A DNA stretch of 64,000 bases. It comes from Eutrophocola sp964503965 (GTDB lineage: Bacteria; Pseudomonadota; Gammaproteobacteria; Pseudomonadales; Pseudohongiellaceae). Positions 36,862 to 44,521 of this stretch are shown here, piece after piece. The stretch spans positions 12,371 through 76,370 of the forward strand of contig CAZDCK010000012.1 in the NCBI GenBank assembly GCA_964503965.1. Reading direction: 5' to 3'. Under the pieces are notes generated by a model. It ran no database searches, was not told the origin of the DNA, and saw only the letters and a program-made list of their open reading frames with translations. The stretch's first letter is position 1. Every line of letters starts with the position of its first letter. Both the position numbers and the translations under genes were made by a program.

Positions 36862-37600
36862 GTGAGAAGTTATTTGTGCGTAAAGACAGTTGCCCTGTTT
36901 TTGCTGCTCAGCTTCAGTGTCATTGGGCTGGGCCAGTCACCCGTTATTGAAATTACTGGTGCTGATGAGGCGCTGGCGGCGAACATTCGGGGGCATTTGA
37001 GCATTCATGGTGAGGCTTGCGACACTCCCATGGCAAGACTCGAGCGACTAAGGGGCCAGGTTCGTGAAAATGCCTCCCGGGCGGGGCAGGCCCTGGGTTA
37101 TTACCAGCTCTCTTCAGAGCCCCGGTTCAGTGCCGGGGATTCCTGCTGGCACCTGGTGCTCGTTATTACGCCGGGTGAGCGTGTCAGGGTACATGAAGTC
37201 AGTATTCACTTATCTGAAAGCTATGAGAAAAATTTATTGTTTCAGGAAATTTTAGCAGAGCTACCTGATCTGTCAGGAAGCCCGCTTGACCATGGGCACT
37301 ATGAAAACATCAAAAACATACTGAGTACGGCTGCAGTAGAGGAGGGGTATTTTTCGGCCCGTTTTGATCGAGCTGAGATACGTCTGGACCTTAAAGCCTA
37401 CCAGGCGCAGATACTCATTGAGTTTGACCCTGGGACTCGGAAAATACCTGAGCCCGAATCTCTTCATGCGTTATGACATTGGACTTTTTGATCGGGAAAA
37501 TCGACTGACCCTTGATTACATCCTTTCCGAACGCCTCAGACTGGAGGTCGAAACCGGTGTGAGTCAGAGTGTGGATTTGACGTATACGGTTGAGAAGTAA
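36862..37600 (+). pseudogene. tamA-tamB deletion remnant (5' end of tamA joined to 3' end of tamB)
   Basis: Residues 1-190 from the GTG at 36862 are a signal peptide and the POTRA-type N-terminus of TamA: ALGYYQLSSEP, ITPGERVRVHE and AVEEGYFSARFDRAEIRLDL align with the family. From about 37430 the other frame encodes the last 55 residues of TamB (LGLGKYLSPNLFMRYDIGLF ending DLTYTVEK at 37600). The TamA frame stops at 37476. So the TamA barrel and nearly all of TamB are gone, and the junction lies near CCTGGGACTCGG. The normal pair moves proteins or phospholipids to the outer membrane; this remnant cannot. Confidence 0.85.
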
Positions 37601-37792
37601 GAAGAGACAAAAGGAGCGACTAAAGAATAAAAAAGCAGGCGTTTCAGGTACAGGCTAGATACAGGGTGAGCAGGTCATCGGTAGGCAAATGGCCTGAGTA
37701 GCATTATCTTGCCAAAACATATACTGCATCAACAAAGTCTGACAGGAAGTCTGCTGAATCTACCCTGTTTAGCCTTTAGCTTTTAGCCTTGC
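37601..37792. repeat. Intergenic stretch with degenerate TTTAGCC repeats
   Basis: No gene in this 190-base gap. Its right end (37768-37790) carries three degenerate copies of the TTTTAGCC unit that forms a long tandem array at 63946-64000. The left part is purine-rich and contains AGATACAGGG, like the GGATACAG repeats elsewhere. Confidence 0.5.
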
Positions 37793-38257
37793 CTAGGGTA
37801 ACTCCAGGACGACACTTTTCTCCTGGATAGGATAGCAATATTTGTCTTCTGCACAGCCCTGGTACATCAGGGTAAATTTAATCATGTCATCCTGGGCAGG
37901 TAGTGCATTCATCGGTATGCGGTGAATCAGTCTGTCGTAATATACATCTACTTCACCGAAAAATTCATCGGAGTGAGTTTTGCCAAAAGGCAATTCGCCG
38001 ATATCCAGGGAAGTATTGTCAGTGGTGACCGCTGTTATACTCTCTCGGTACAGGTAATACCCTTTCTGGATATCCCAGACCAGAACGACCTGGTCAGGGG
38101 TCTCAATGAAAGTCTGCAAGGAAAACGCTTCATCAACCGGAAGTACGCTGCTGCCCATAACAGGCAGCTTGCTTCCTGGATTGCTAAAAGGATTGTTCTG
38201 GCCCCAGGCACCCGGGGCCAGCATCAGGAAAAGCAACAGGGCAGGGAAAAGTTTCAT
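37793..38257 (-). CDS. Solo DsbD alpha-domain (nDsbD-like) periplasmic protein
   Basis: After a signal peptide (LLLFLMLAPGAWG) comes a single domain matching the N-terminal alpha domain of the thiol-disulfide reductase DsbD. The redox pair is in YQGCAEDKYCYP near the C-terminus (Cys-x5-Cys), closely like the E. coli DsbD motif. The membrane and thioredoxin-like gamma domains that normally follow are absent, and none is in the window. The ATG at 38257 follows a GAGGG site. It may take electrons from a separate DsbD or CcdA-type protein; that is inference. Confidence 0.82.
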   Translation of the reverse strand: MKLFPALLLFLMLAPGAWGQNNPFSNPGSKLPVMGSSVLPVDEAFSLQTFIETPDQVVLVWDIQKGYYLYRESITAVTTDNTSLDIGELPFGKTHSDEFFGEVDVYYDRLIHRIPMNALPAQDDMIKFTLMYQGCAEDKYCYPIQEKSVVLELP

Positions 38258-38287
38258 GACAAGCCCTCGCTGGCGGACCACAGCGAT

Positions 38288-39505
38288 CTAGTCCTCCAGT
38301 CGTTCAAACACCAGAGTGGCGTTAGTGCCGCCAAAACCGAAGCTGTTGGACATGATTGCGTCCAGTTTTGCGTCATCCTGGCGTTGCCTGACAATCGGTA
38401 CACCTTTTACTTCAGGATCAAGGTTGTCGATGTTGGCTGATTCACAAATAAAATTATTTTCCATCATGAGGAGGCTGTAGATAGCTTCCTGAACACCAGC
38501 CGCGCCCAGAGAATGTCCTGACAGGGACTTGGTGGAATTGATGGCGGGGATGTTATCGCCGAACATTTCCTTTACGGCCTTGATTTCCTGGATATCTCCC
38601 ACCGGTGTACTGGTGCCATGGGCATTGATGTAATCCAGCGGCTTCCTGGTAGTGGTCATGGCCATCTGCATGCAGCGCACAGCACCTTCGCCAGATGGTG
38701 CGACCATGTCATACCCATCTGATGTGGCGCCATAACCGGTAATTTCGGCATAGATTTTGGCTCCACGAGCCCTGGCGTGTTCGAGTTCCTCAACGACCAG
38801 GACGCCACCACCACCGGCAATCACAAAACCGTCGCGGTCTGCATCATAGGCACGGGAGGCTTTGGCCGGCGTGTCATTGTATTTGGTGGACAGTGCGCCC
38901 ATGGCATCAAACATGGCACTCAGGGTCCAGTGCTCAGCCTCGGCACCACCAGCGAAAAGAATATCCTGTTTACCCAGCTGGATCAGTTCCACGGCATTCC
39001 CGATACAGTGCGCACTGGTAGAGCACGCAGAGGAAATGGAGTAGTTAACTCCCTTGATCTTGAACGGGGTGGCCAGACAGGCAGATACCGTACTGCCCAT
39101 GGTCCTGGTAACACGGTAGGGACCGACTCTTTTCAGACCTTTTTCCCTGAGAATATCAGCAGCATCGACCATGTCTTCTGTGGATGAACCGCCAGCACCC
39201 ATGATAATTCCGGAGCGGATATTGGAAACATCGGACTCATCGAGTCCTGCATCCTTGATGGCCTGGTCCATGGCGACATAACCGTATGCAGCGGCATCCC
39301 CCATGAATCGGAGGGCCTTCCTGTCGATGTAATCGGAAAAGTCCATGTCGACAGCGCCGGCTACATGGCTACGCATGCCTATTTCTTCATAGGCTGGACG
39401 ATGCACAATGCCGCTTTTGGCCTGCCTGAGTGATTCGGTTACGGAGTTTTTATCCAATCCGAGGCAGGAAACGATTCCCATGCCTGTCACGACAGCTCGT
39501 CGCAT
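38288..39505 (-). CDS. fabB: 3-oxoacyl-ACP synthase I FabB
   Basis: Elongating ketosynthase needed for unsaturated fatty acids in the FabA/FabB route. Catalytic Cys is in SSACSTSAHCIG near residue 163, with His residues in NAHGTSTPVGD and KSLSGHSLGAAG. Length of 405 residues fits FabB. It follows fabA with a 113-base gap that contains a hairpin, as in the classical fabAB operon. Confidence 0.97.
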   Translation of the reverse strand: MRRAVVTGMGIVSCLGLDKNSVTESLRQAKSGIVHRPAYEEIGMRSHVAGAVDMDFSDYIDRKALRFMGDAAAYGYVAMDQAIKDAGLDESDVSNIRSGIIMGAGGSSTEDMVDAADILREKGLKRVGPYRVTRTMGSTVSACLATPFKIKGVNYSISSACSTSAHCIGNAVELIQLGKQDILFAGGAEAEHWTLSAMFDAMGALSTKYNDTPAKASRAYDADRDGFVIAGGGGVLVVEELEHARARGAKIYAEITGYGATSDGYDMVAPSGEGAVRCMQMAMTTTRKPLDYINAHGTSTPVGDIQEIKAVKEMFGDNIPAINSTKSLSGHSLGAAGVQEAIYSLLMMENNFICESANIDNLDPEVKGVPIVRQRQDDAKLDAIMSNSFGFGGTNATLVFERLED

Positions 39506-39529
39506 ATGTCTGTCCCTCGATAACTGCCT

Positions 39530-39555
39530 GCTCCCCGAAAGTTCTTTGGGGGAGC
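39530..39555. promoter_or_regulatory. Hairpin in the fabA-fabB gap
   Basis: GCTCCCC at 39530-39536 pairs with GGGGAGC at 39549-39555. There is no T-run on the minus strand, so it is unlikely to be a strong terminator; it could process or stabilise the fabA-fabB mRNA. Confidence 0.4.
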
Positions 39556-39618
39556 GGATCTGAAATTCTGACTATTAATTTATTATGCTGATAGTTCATC
39601 TGCCCGGAAACGGCGGAT

Positions 39619-40155
39619 TTATGTACCCAGCTTCTCATCCGGCTTGAACAGGCCTACTTTCAGCCCTTTCGCAGTATAAATGACCTTACCATCAACTGAA
39701 ACCTTGCCATCGGCAATACCCATGATCAGCTTTCGCTCAATCAGCCGCTTGATATCCAGTTCGTAGACTACCTTGGTGCTCTCGGGAAGGATTTCACCGG
39801 TGAATTTGACTTCCCCACAGCCCAGCGCCCGTCCCTTGCCGGGATTACCACGCCAGCCCAGGAAAAAGCCCACAAGCTGCCACATGGCATCCAGCCCCAG
39901 GCATCCGGGCATCACCGGGTCCCCCCGAAAATGACAGTCAAAGAACCACAGGTCAGGATGGATATCGAGCTCGGCTACGATATGGCCTTTACCATCAGAA
40001 CCACCGTCGGCGGTGATTTCGATAATTCTGTCTACCATCAGCATGTTTTCGATGGGGAGTTTCGCATTGCCGGGGCCAAACAATTCGCCCATGCCACAGG
40101 CGATAAGTTCTTCCTTGGTATAACTGTTTTGGGGTGTAAACAAGCTTGAAGACAT
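39619..40155 (-). CDS. fabA: 3-hydroxydecanoyl-ACP dehydratase/isomerase FabA
   Basis: Dehydrates and isomerises the C10 intermediate, introducing the cis double bond of unsaturated fatty acids. Active-site His and Asp lie in CHFRGDPVMPGCLGLDAMWQ (residues about 75-95). Length is 178 residues. A TATAAT box at 40200-40205 on the minus strand is a candidate promoter element. Confidence 0.97.
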   Translation of the reverse strand: MSSSLFTPQNSYTKEELIACGMGELFGPGNAKLPIENMLMVDRIIEITADGGSDGKGHIVAELDIHPDLWFFDCHFRGDPVMPGCLGLDAMWQLVGFFLGWRGNPGKGRALGCGEVKFTGEILPESTKVVYELDIKRLIERKLIMGIADGKVSVDGKVIYTAKGLKVGLFKPDEKLGT

Positions 40156-40199
40156 CTCAAATTACCGGTTTTGGCCGGTTTCCCGTGAAAAAAGGCGCT

Positions 40200-40255
40200 A
40201 TTATAGAGATAACTGCTTTGAAACCATAATTATTTGCGTATAAAGCCGATATAAT
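40200..40255. promoter_or_regulatory. Divergent promoter region for fabA and manC
   Basis: TATAAT is read on the minus strand at 40200-40205 (toward fabA) and on the plus strand at 40250-40255 (toward manC). Good -35 hexamers are not obvious at 16-18 bases, so only the -10 elements are suggested. No FabR or FadR operator is recognisable by eye. Confidence 0.35.
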
Positions 40256-40328
40256 CACTTCTCCTGAAAATTTGGCCTGTCTAACTTTGTCGTTGGCCCG
40301 TGGAAAAGCAGTAAAAGGGAAAAGTTCA

Positions 40329-41756
40329 ATGATCATTCCAGTCATCATGGCAGGAGGGATAGGCTCAAGGTTGTGGCCGGTATCCCGTAAGTTATTGCCA
40401 AAACAGTTTGTTACCTTTGATGAAAATGCCAGTTCACTGTTTCAGCAGAGCCTGGAGCGGCTTGCCGGGCTGCCTGATATGGGCCCTGCTGTGGTTGTCT
40501 GTAACGGGGAACACCGCTTCCTGGTGGCAGAACAGTTGCGTGAACTTGGTATGGACATGGGTGAAAATAAGGCAGTTATTGTGCTGGAACCCGAGGGACG
40601 AAACACTGCTCCGGCTGTAGCCCTGGCTGCTCTGGCTGCAAGAGAGCTTTCAGATGCCCCCCAATTGCTGGTCCTGGCAGCAGATCACCTTATTGATGAT
40701 GTTGCTGCCTTTCATGCTGCCATAGAGGCTGGCAAGGCCAAAGCGGCTGACAGTAAGCTGGTTACCTTCGGCATTGTGCCTGACAAGCCTGAAACCGGTT
40801 ACGGTTATATACGCCGCGGGGATGCACTGGATAGTGGTTTTGCAATCGACAGCTTTGTCGAAAAGCCTGACCTTGAAACAGCGAGGGCCTATCTGGACAG
40901 TGGTGATTACTATTGGAACAGTGGCATGTTCATGTTTTCTGCCGATACCTATACTGAGGCCCTGATGGTCCATGCTCCCGAGATCTTGCGTGTGTGTGAG
41001 CAGTCCTGGGCACAATGCGAGAACGATCTGGACTTCAAGAGAATCCCGCAGGATATTTTCACGCGCTGTCCTTCAGATTCCATTGACTACGCCGTTATGG
41101 AACACACCAGTGACGGGGTGGTTATTCCCCTGGATGCTGGCTGGAATGACCTGGGTGCCTGGTCTGCACTCTGGGAGCAGGGTGACAGTGATGCCCAGGG
41201 TAATGTCTGCCGTGGTGATGTTATTCTCAAGGATGTGCAATCCTCCTATATTCATGCTGAATCCAGGCTGGTTTCCATGATTGGCATGGAAGATGCTGTG
41301 GTAGTGGAAACACCTGATGTTGTGCTCGTGTCCGCGAAAGACCGGGTGCAGGAAGTGAAGGACATTGTTGATTCCATCAAGAAAAGCGGACGTACTGAAG
41401 CAGATACCCATACCAGGGTTTTCAGGCCCTGGGGCTCCTATGAGAGCCTGGCGAATGGGGACTGTTTCCAGGTAAAGCGTATTCGTGTCAAACCGGGTGC
41501 ATCCCTCTCCCTGCAGTTGCACCATAAGCGGGCAGAGCACTGGATTGTGGTGCAGGGTACAGCCCTTGTCGTTAACGGTGACAGTGAGATAGAGCTGAAA
41601 GAGAATGAATCAACCTATATCCCGATAGAAACAAAACATCGACTTGAAAACAGGAGTGAGGAAGACCTTATTCTGATCGAAGTGCAGTGCGGTTCTTACC
41701 TGGGTGAGGATGATATCGTACGGTTTGATGATGTGTATGGAAGGGTTCAGGGGTAA
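40329..41756 (+). CDS. manC: Mannose-1-phosphate guanylyltransferase / mannose-6-phosphate isomerase
   Basis: Bifunctional enzyme of the ManC/AlgA/CpsB type making GDP-mannose precursors for exopolysaccharide or LPS. The N-terminal nucleotidyltransferase has MAGGIGSRLWPVSRK with PKQF and FVEKPD; the C-terminal type II isomerase cupin has RPWGSYESL, GASLSLQLHHKRAEHW and KHRLENR. I use the ATG at 40329 (475 residues); the frame extends upstream by a TTG without support. It leads manC-galU-manB. Confidence 0.95.
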   Translation: MIIPVIMAGGIGSRLWPVSRKLLPKQFVTFDENASSLFQQSLERLAGLPDMGPAVVVCNGEHRFLVAEQLRELGMDMGENKAVIVLEPEGRNTAPAVALAALAARELSDAPQLLVLAADHLIDDVAAFHAAIEAGKAKAADSKLVTFGIVPDKPETGYGYIRRGDALDSGFAIDSFVEKPDLETARAYLDSGDYYWNSGMFMFSADTYTEALMVHAPEILRVCEQSWAQCENDLDFKRIPQDIFTRCPSDSIDYAVMEHTSDGVVIPLDAGWNDLGAWSALWEQGDSDAQGNVCRGDVILKDVQSSYIHAESRLVSMIGMEDAVVVETPDVVLVSAKDRVQEVKDIVDSIKKSGRTEADTHTRVFRPWGSYESLANGDCFQVKRIRVKPGASLSLQLHHKRAEHWIVVQGTALVVNGDSEIELKENESTYIPIETKHRLENRSEEDLILIEVQCGSYLGEDDIVRFDDVYGRVQG

Positions 41757-41771
41757 AGAGCGATAAACGCA

Positions 41772-41851
41772 TGATAAGGATGCAAGTATGCAAGGCAGGC
41801 ATCTGCATAAGGCACAAAGCTCACCGCCTTGTATCCCTGTATCCTTGTATC
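41772..41851. repeat. Facing GGATGCAAG/GTATCCTTG repeat arms between manC and galU
   Basis: Left arm 41772-41796 (AAGGATGCAAGTATGCAAGGC region) and right arm 41826-41851 (GCCTTGTATCCCTGTATCC region) are inverted, imperfect copies of the 8-base GGATACAA/GGATGCAA unit around a 29-base loop. The transcript could fold here between the two genes. Confidence 0.65.
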
Positions 41852-41909
41852 GAAAGACAGAACGGATAATTGAAAACGAAGTTTTTTGAGCAAAAAATAA
41901 AGGATCAAT

Positions 41910-42746
41910 ATGTCTGAAACACCAATAACAAAATGTCTGTTCCCGGCAGCCGGTTACGGTACCCGTTTTCTTCCCACGACCAAATCCATGCCCAAGGAAA
42001 TGATGCCGGTGGTCAACAAACCCCTGATCCAATATGGTGTTGAAGAAGCGATGGAAGCTGGAATGACGGGGATGGGAATCATCACGGGCCGCGGCAAGCG
42101 GGCGCTTGAAGACCACTTCGATATCAACTACGAACTTGAGCATCAGATTGCCGGTTCTGACAAGGAAGGACTGCTGGATGAGGTTCGCCATGTCATTGAT
42201 ACCTGTACTTTTTCCTACACTCGGCAGATTGAAATGAAAGGCCTGGGACATGCTATTCTCACGGGTGAAACCCTTATTGGTCCTCAGCCTTTTGCGGTGA
42301 TCCTTGCCGATGATCTGTGTTATTCCCCGGAAAAGGGTGTGCTGTCACAGATGGTGGAGCTTTTCAACAGGTACCAGTGCAGTATTGTCGCTATCGAGGA
42401 AGTACCCAGGGATGAAACCAACAAGTATGGTGTCATTGCTGGTGATGAAATTGAACCTGGTGTTATCAGGATCACTGACATGGTAGAGAAACCGGATCCT
42501 GAAGATGCGCCCACCAACCTGGCCATTATCGGTCGTTATATTTTGACTCCGGATATTTTCGATATTATCCGCAAGACCCCTCCAGGCAGGAACAATGAAG
42601 TACAGATTACTGATGCCCTGCTAACCCAGGCTAAAGAGGGGGCGGGTGTGCTTGGATATAAATTCAAGGGCCGTCGATTCGATTGCGGATCTGTGCCGGG
42701 CTTCATGGAAGCGACACGTTTTTATTTCGACAACGATCTCTACTGA
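41910..42746 (+). CDS. galU: UTP-glucose-1-phosphate uridylyltransferase GalU
   Basis: Makes UDP-glucose for polysaccharides and LPS core. The protein opens with KCLFPAAGYGTRFLPTTKS and has the sugar-binding EKPDPEDAPTNLAIIGRY segment plus VQITDAL. Length of 278 residues is normal. An AAAGGATCAAT site precedes the ATG. manB starts 44 bases after its stop. Confidence 0.96.
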   Translation: MSETPITKCLFPAAGYGTRFLPTTKSMPKEMMPVVNKPLIQYGVEEAMEAGMTGMGIITGRGKRALEDHFDINYELEHQIAGSDKEGLLDEVRHVIDTCTFSYTRQIEMKGLGHAILTGETLIGPQPFAVILADDLCYSPEKGVLSQMVELFNRYQCSIVAIEEVPRDETNKYGVIAGDEIEPGVIRITDMVEKPDPEDAPTNLAIIGRYILTPDIFDIIRKTPPGRNNEVQITDALLTQAKEGAGVLGYKFKGRRFDCGSVPGFMEATRFYFDNDLY

Positions 42747-42790
42747 AACGGATACATACACTGACAGGAAGACTAAAGGAGCAGTACCCC

Positions 42791-44137
42791 GTGCAAGAAA
42801 TTACCTGTTTTAAAGCGTACGATGTGCGAGGGCGCATTCCTGACCAGTTGAATGAGGATGTTGCCTACCGCATTGGCCAGGCCTACGCAGAATTTATCAG
42901 GCCCAAGGAAGTTGTGGTTGGCTATGATATCCGGCTTTCCAGTAAATCCCTTTGCGCTGCCCTGACAAGAGGCCTCAATGATGCTGGCGTGGATGTCCAG
43001 AATATCGGTCAGTGTGGTACCGAGGAAATCTATTTTGCAACCAGTTTTCTCAACGTGGATGGCGGTATTGTCGTAACTGCCAGTCATAACCCGAAAGACT
43101 ATAACGGCATCAAGTTTGTGCGGGAAAACTCAAAGCCGATTAGTGGGGATACGGGGCTGGAAGATATTCGAAAATTGGCAGAACGCAATGAGTTTGACCT
43201 GGCACCACAAAAGGGCAGCAACACCCAGGTGGATGTGAAGAATGACTATATCAAGCATTTGCTGTCCTATATCGATCTCAAGAAGCTGAAACCTATCAAG
43301 CTGGTGTCAAATCCAGGTAACGGTGGTGCGGGGCCAATTGTCGATATGCTGGCCGAACATCTGCCTTTCGAAATAGTGCGTCAGTTTCATGAGCCTGATG
43401 GTAATTTTCCTAACGGTATTCCCAATCCACTGTTACCGGAAAACCGTCAGCCCACTGTAGACAAGCTGTTGGAAACAGGGGCGGATGTTGCCATTGCGTG
43501 GGATGGAGACTTTGACCGCTGTTTCTTTTTTGACGAAAAGGGCGGCTTTATTGAGGGTTATTACATAGTCGGGTTATTGGCAGAATCCTTCCTGAAAAAG
43601 CACCCTGGCAGCAAAATCATTCATGATCCACGGCTAGTCTGGAATACCCAGGATGTGGTGGAAAAGAATGGGGGCATTACGGTGCAGTGCAAGTCTGGCC
43701 ATGCCTTCATCAAGGAAAAGATGCGGGAGGAAGATGCAATATATGGCGGTGAAATGAGTGCCCATCATTATTTCAGGGATTTCTATTACTGTGACAGCGG
43801 GATGGTGCCCTGGCTTCTGGCTCTCGAATTAATGTGTGAATCCGGTAAGCCATTATCGCAACTTGTCGAAGAATGTATTGCCCGCTTCCCTGCCAGCGGT
43901 GAAATCAATCGTGAAGTGAACGATGCCAAAGCGGTCATTGATAATGTGCTTGCCCATTATCAGGATGAAGCCATGGATGTGGATTACACGGATGGCGTTA
44001 GTGTCAGCTTTAATGACTGGCGCTTCAATCTGCGAATGTCTAATACAGAACCTGTGATTCGGCTGAATGTGGAGTCGCGAGGAGATATCGGGTTGATGGA
44101 AGCGAAGACCTCCGAGATTCTTGAGTTGATGAAATAA
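42791..44137 (+). CDS. manB: Phosphomannomutase (ManB/CpsG type)
   Basis: Converts mannose-6-phosphate to mannose-1-phosphate for ManC. Active-site phosphoserine is in TASHNPKDYNGIKFV near residue 98, the metal loop is WDGDFDRCFFFDEKGG, the sugar loop GEMSAHHYFRDF and the phosphate loop RMSNTEPVIRLN. The GTG at 42791 follows AGGAG at nine bases and gives 448 residues, the family length; the frame also runs back into galU. Confidence 0.95.
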   Translation: MQEITCFKAYDVRGRIPDQLNEDVAYRIGQAYAEFIRPKEVVVGYDIRLSSKSLCAALTRGLNDAGVDVQNIGQCGTEEIYFATSFLNVDGGIVVTASHNPKDYNGIKFVRENSKPISGDTGLEDIRKLAERNEFDLAPQKGSNTQVDVKNDYIKHLLSYIDLKKLKPIKLVSNPGNGGAGPIVDMLAEHLPFEIVRQFHEPDGNFPNGIPNPLLPENRQPTVDKLLETGADVAIAWDGDFDRCFFFDEKGGFIEGYYIVGLLAESFLKKHPGSKIIHDPRLVWNTQDVVEKNGGITVQCKSGHAFIKEKMREEDAIYGGEMSAHHYFRDFYYCDSGMVPWLLALELMCESGKPLSQLVEECIARFPASGEINREVNDAKAVIDNVLAHYQDEAMDVDYTDGVSVSFNDWRFNLRMSNTEPVIRLNVESRGDIGLMEAKTSEILELMK

Positions 44138-44521
44138 CTGAAAGTAATGAAATAGGGATAGAAGAAAAAAGGATACAAGGATACAAGGATGCAAGGATGC
44201 AAGGATACAGGGATACAGGGATACAAGGCAGCATGGTTCGCTCGGGATTTATGATTAGGTTCGTTATTCGAGCCTATCAATAAATTCAAGAGTTCCAAGG
44301 CCGGATGTCGCCGGACTCTTCCTGCGACCATCAATTCCAGATATTTCTTCTTTGCATCCTGGATCCTGTCTCCTGCATCCCTGATTTACCTGAACCGCTC
44401 TCCCTGTATCCCTGTCTGATCATTTTCCTTTTCCCTCGTCTGTACACTGTCCCCTTAGCTTCATATACTCACTGACCGGCCCTGAAAATGATCAAGGCAA
44501 TCCAGTGAGGAGGGGGACAAC
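44138..44521. repeat. Intergenic repeat region with seven GGATACAA-type units and a facing arm
   Basis: 44171-44226 holds seven tandem 8-base units: GGATACAA twice, GGATGCAA twice, GGATACAG twice and GGATACAA. A facing, more degenerate arm (TTGCATCCTGGATCC, CTGTATCCCTG) lies at 44350-44416. Between them is a REP-like palindrome, GGCCGGATGTCGCCGGAC near 44299-44316, and AATAAATT near 44279. No gene lies in the gap; the sulfatase promoter must be here too. Confidence 0.8.

Noticed and set aside
44171..44226. Possible CRISPR array
   Set aside because: Units are 8 bases, contiguous and without spacers; no cas genes.
43984..44334. Open frame with repeated Pro-Cys-Ile-Leu/Val-Ser-Leu-Tyr peptides
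   Set aside because: Produced by the octamer tandem repeats, not a real protein; partly antisense to manB.
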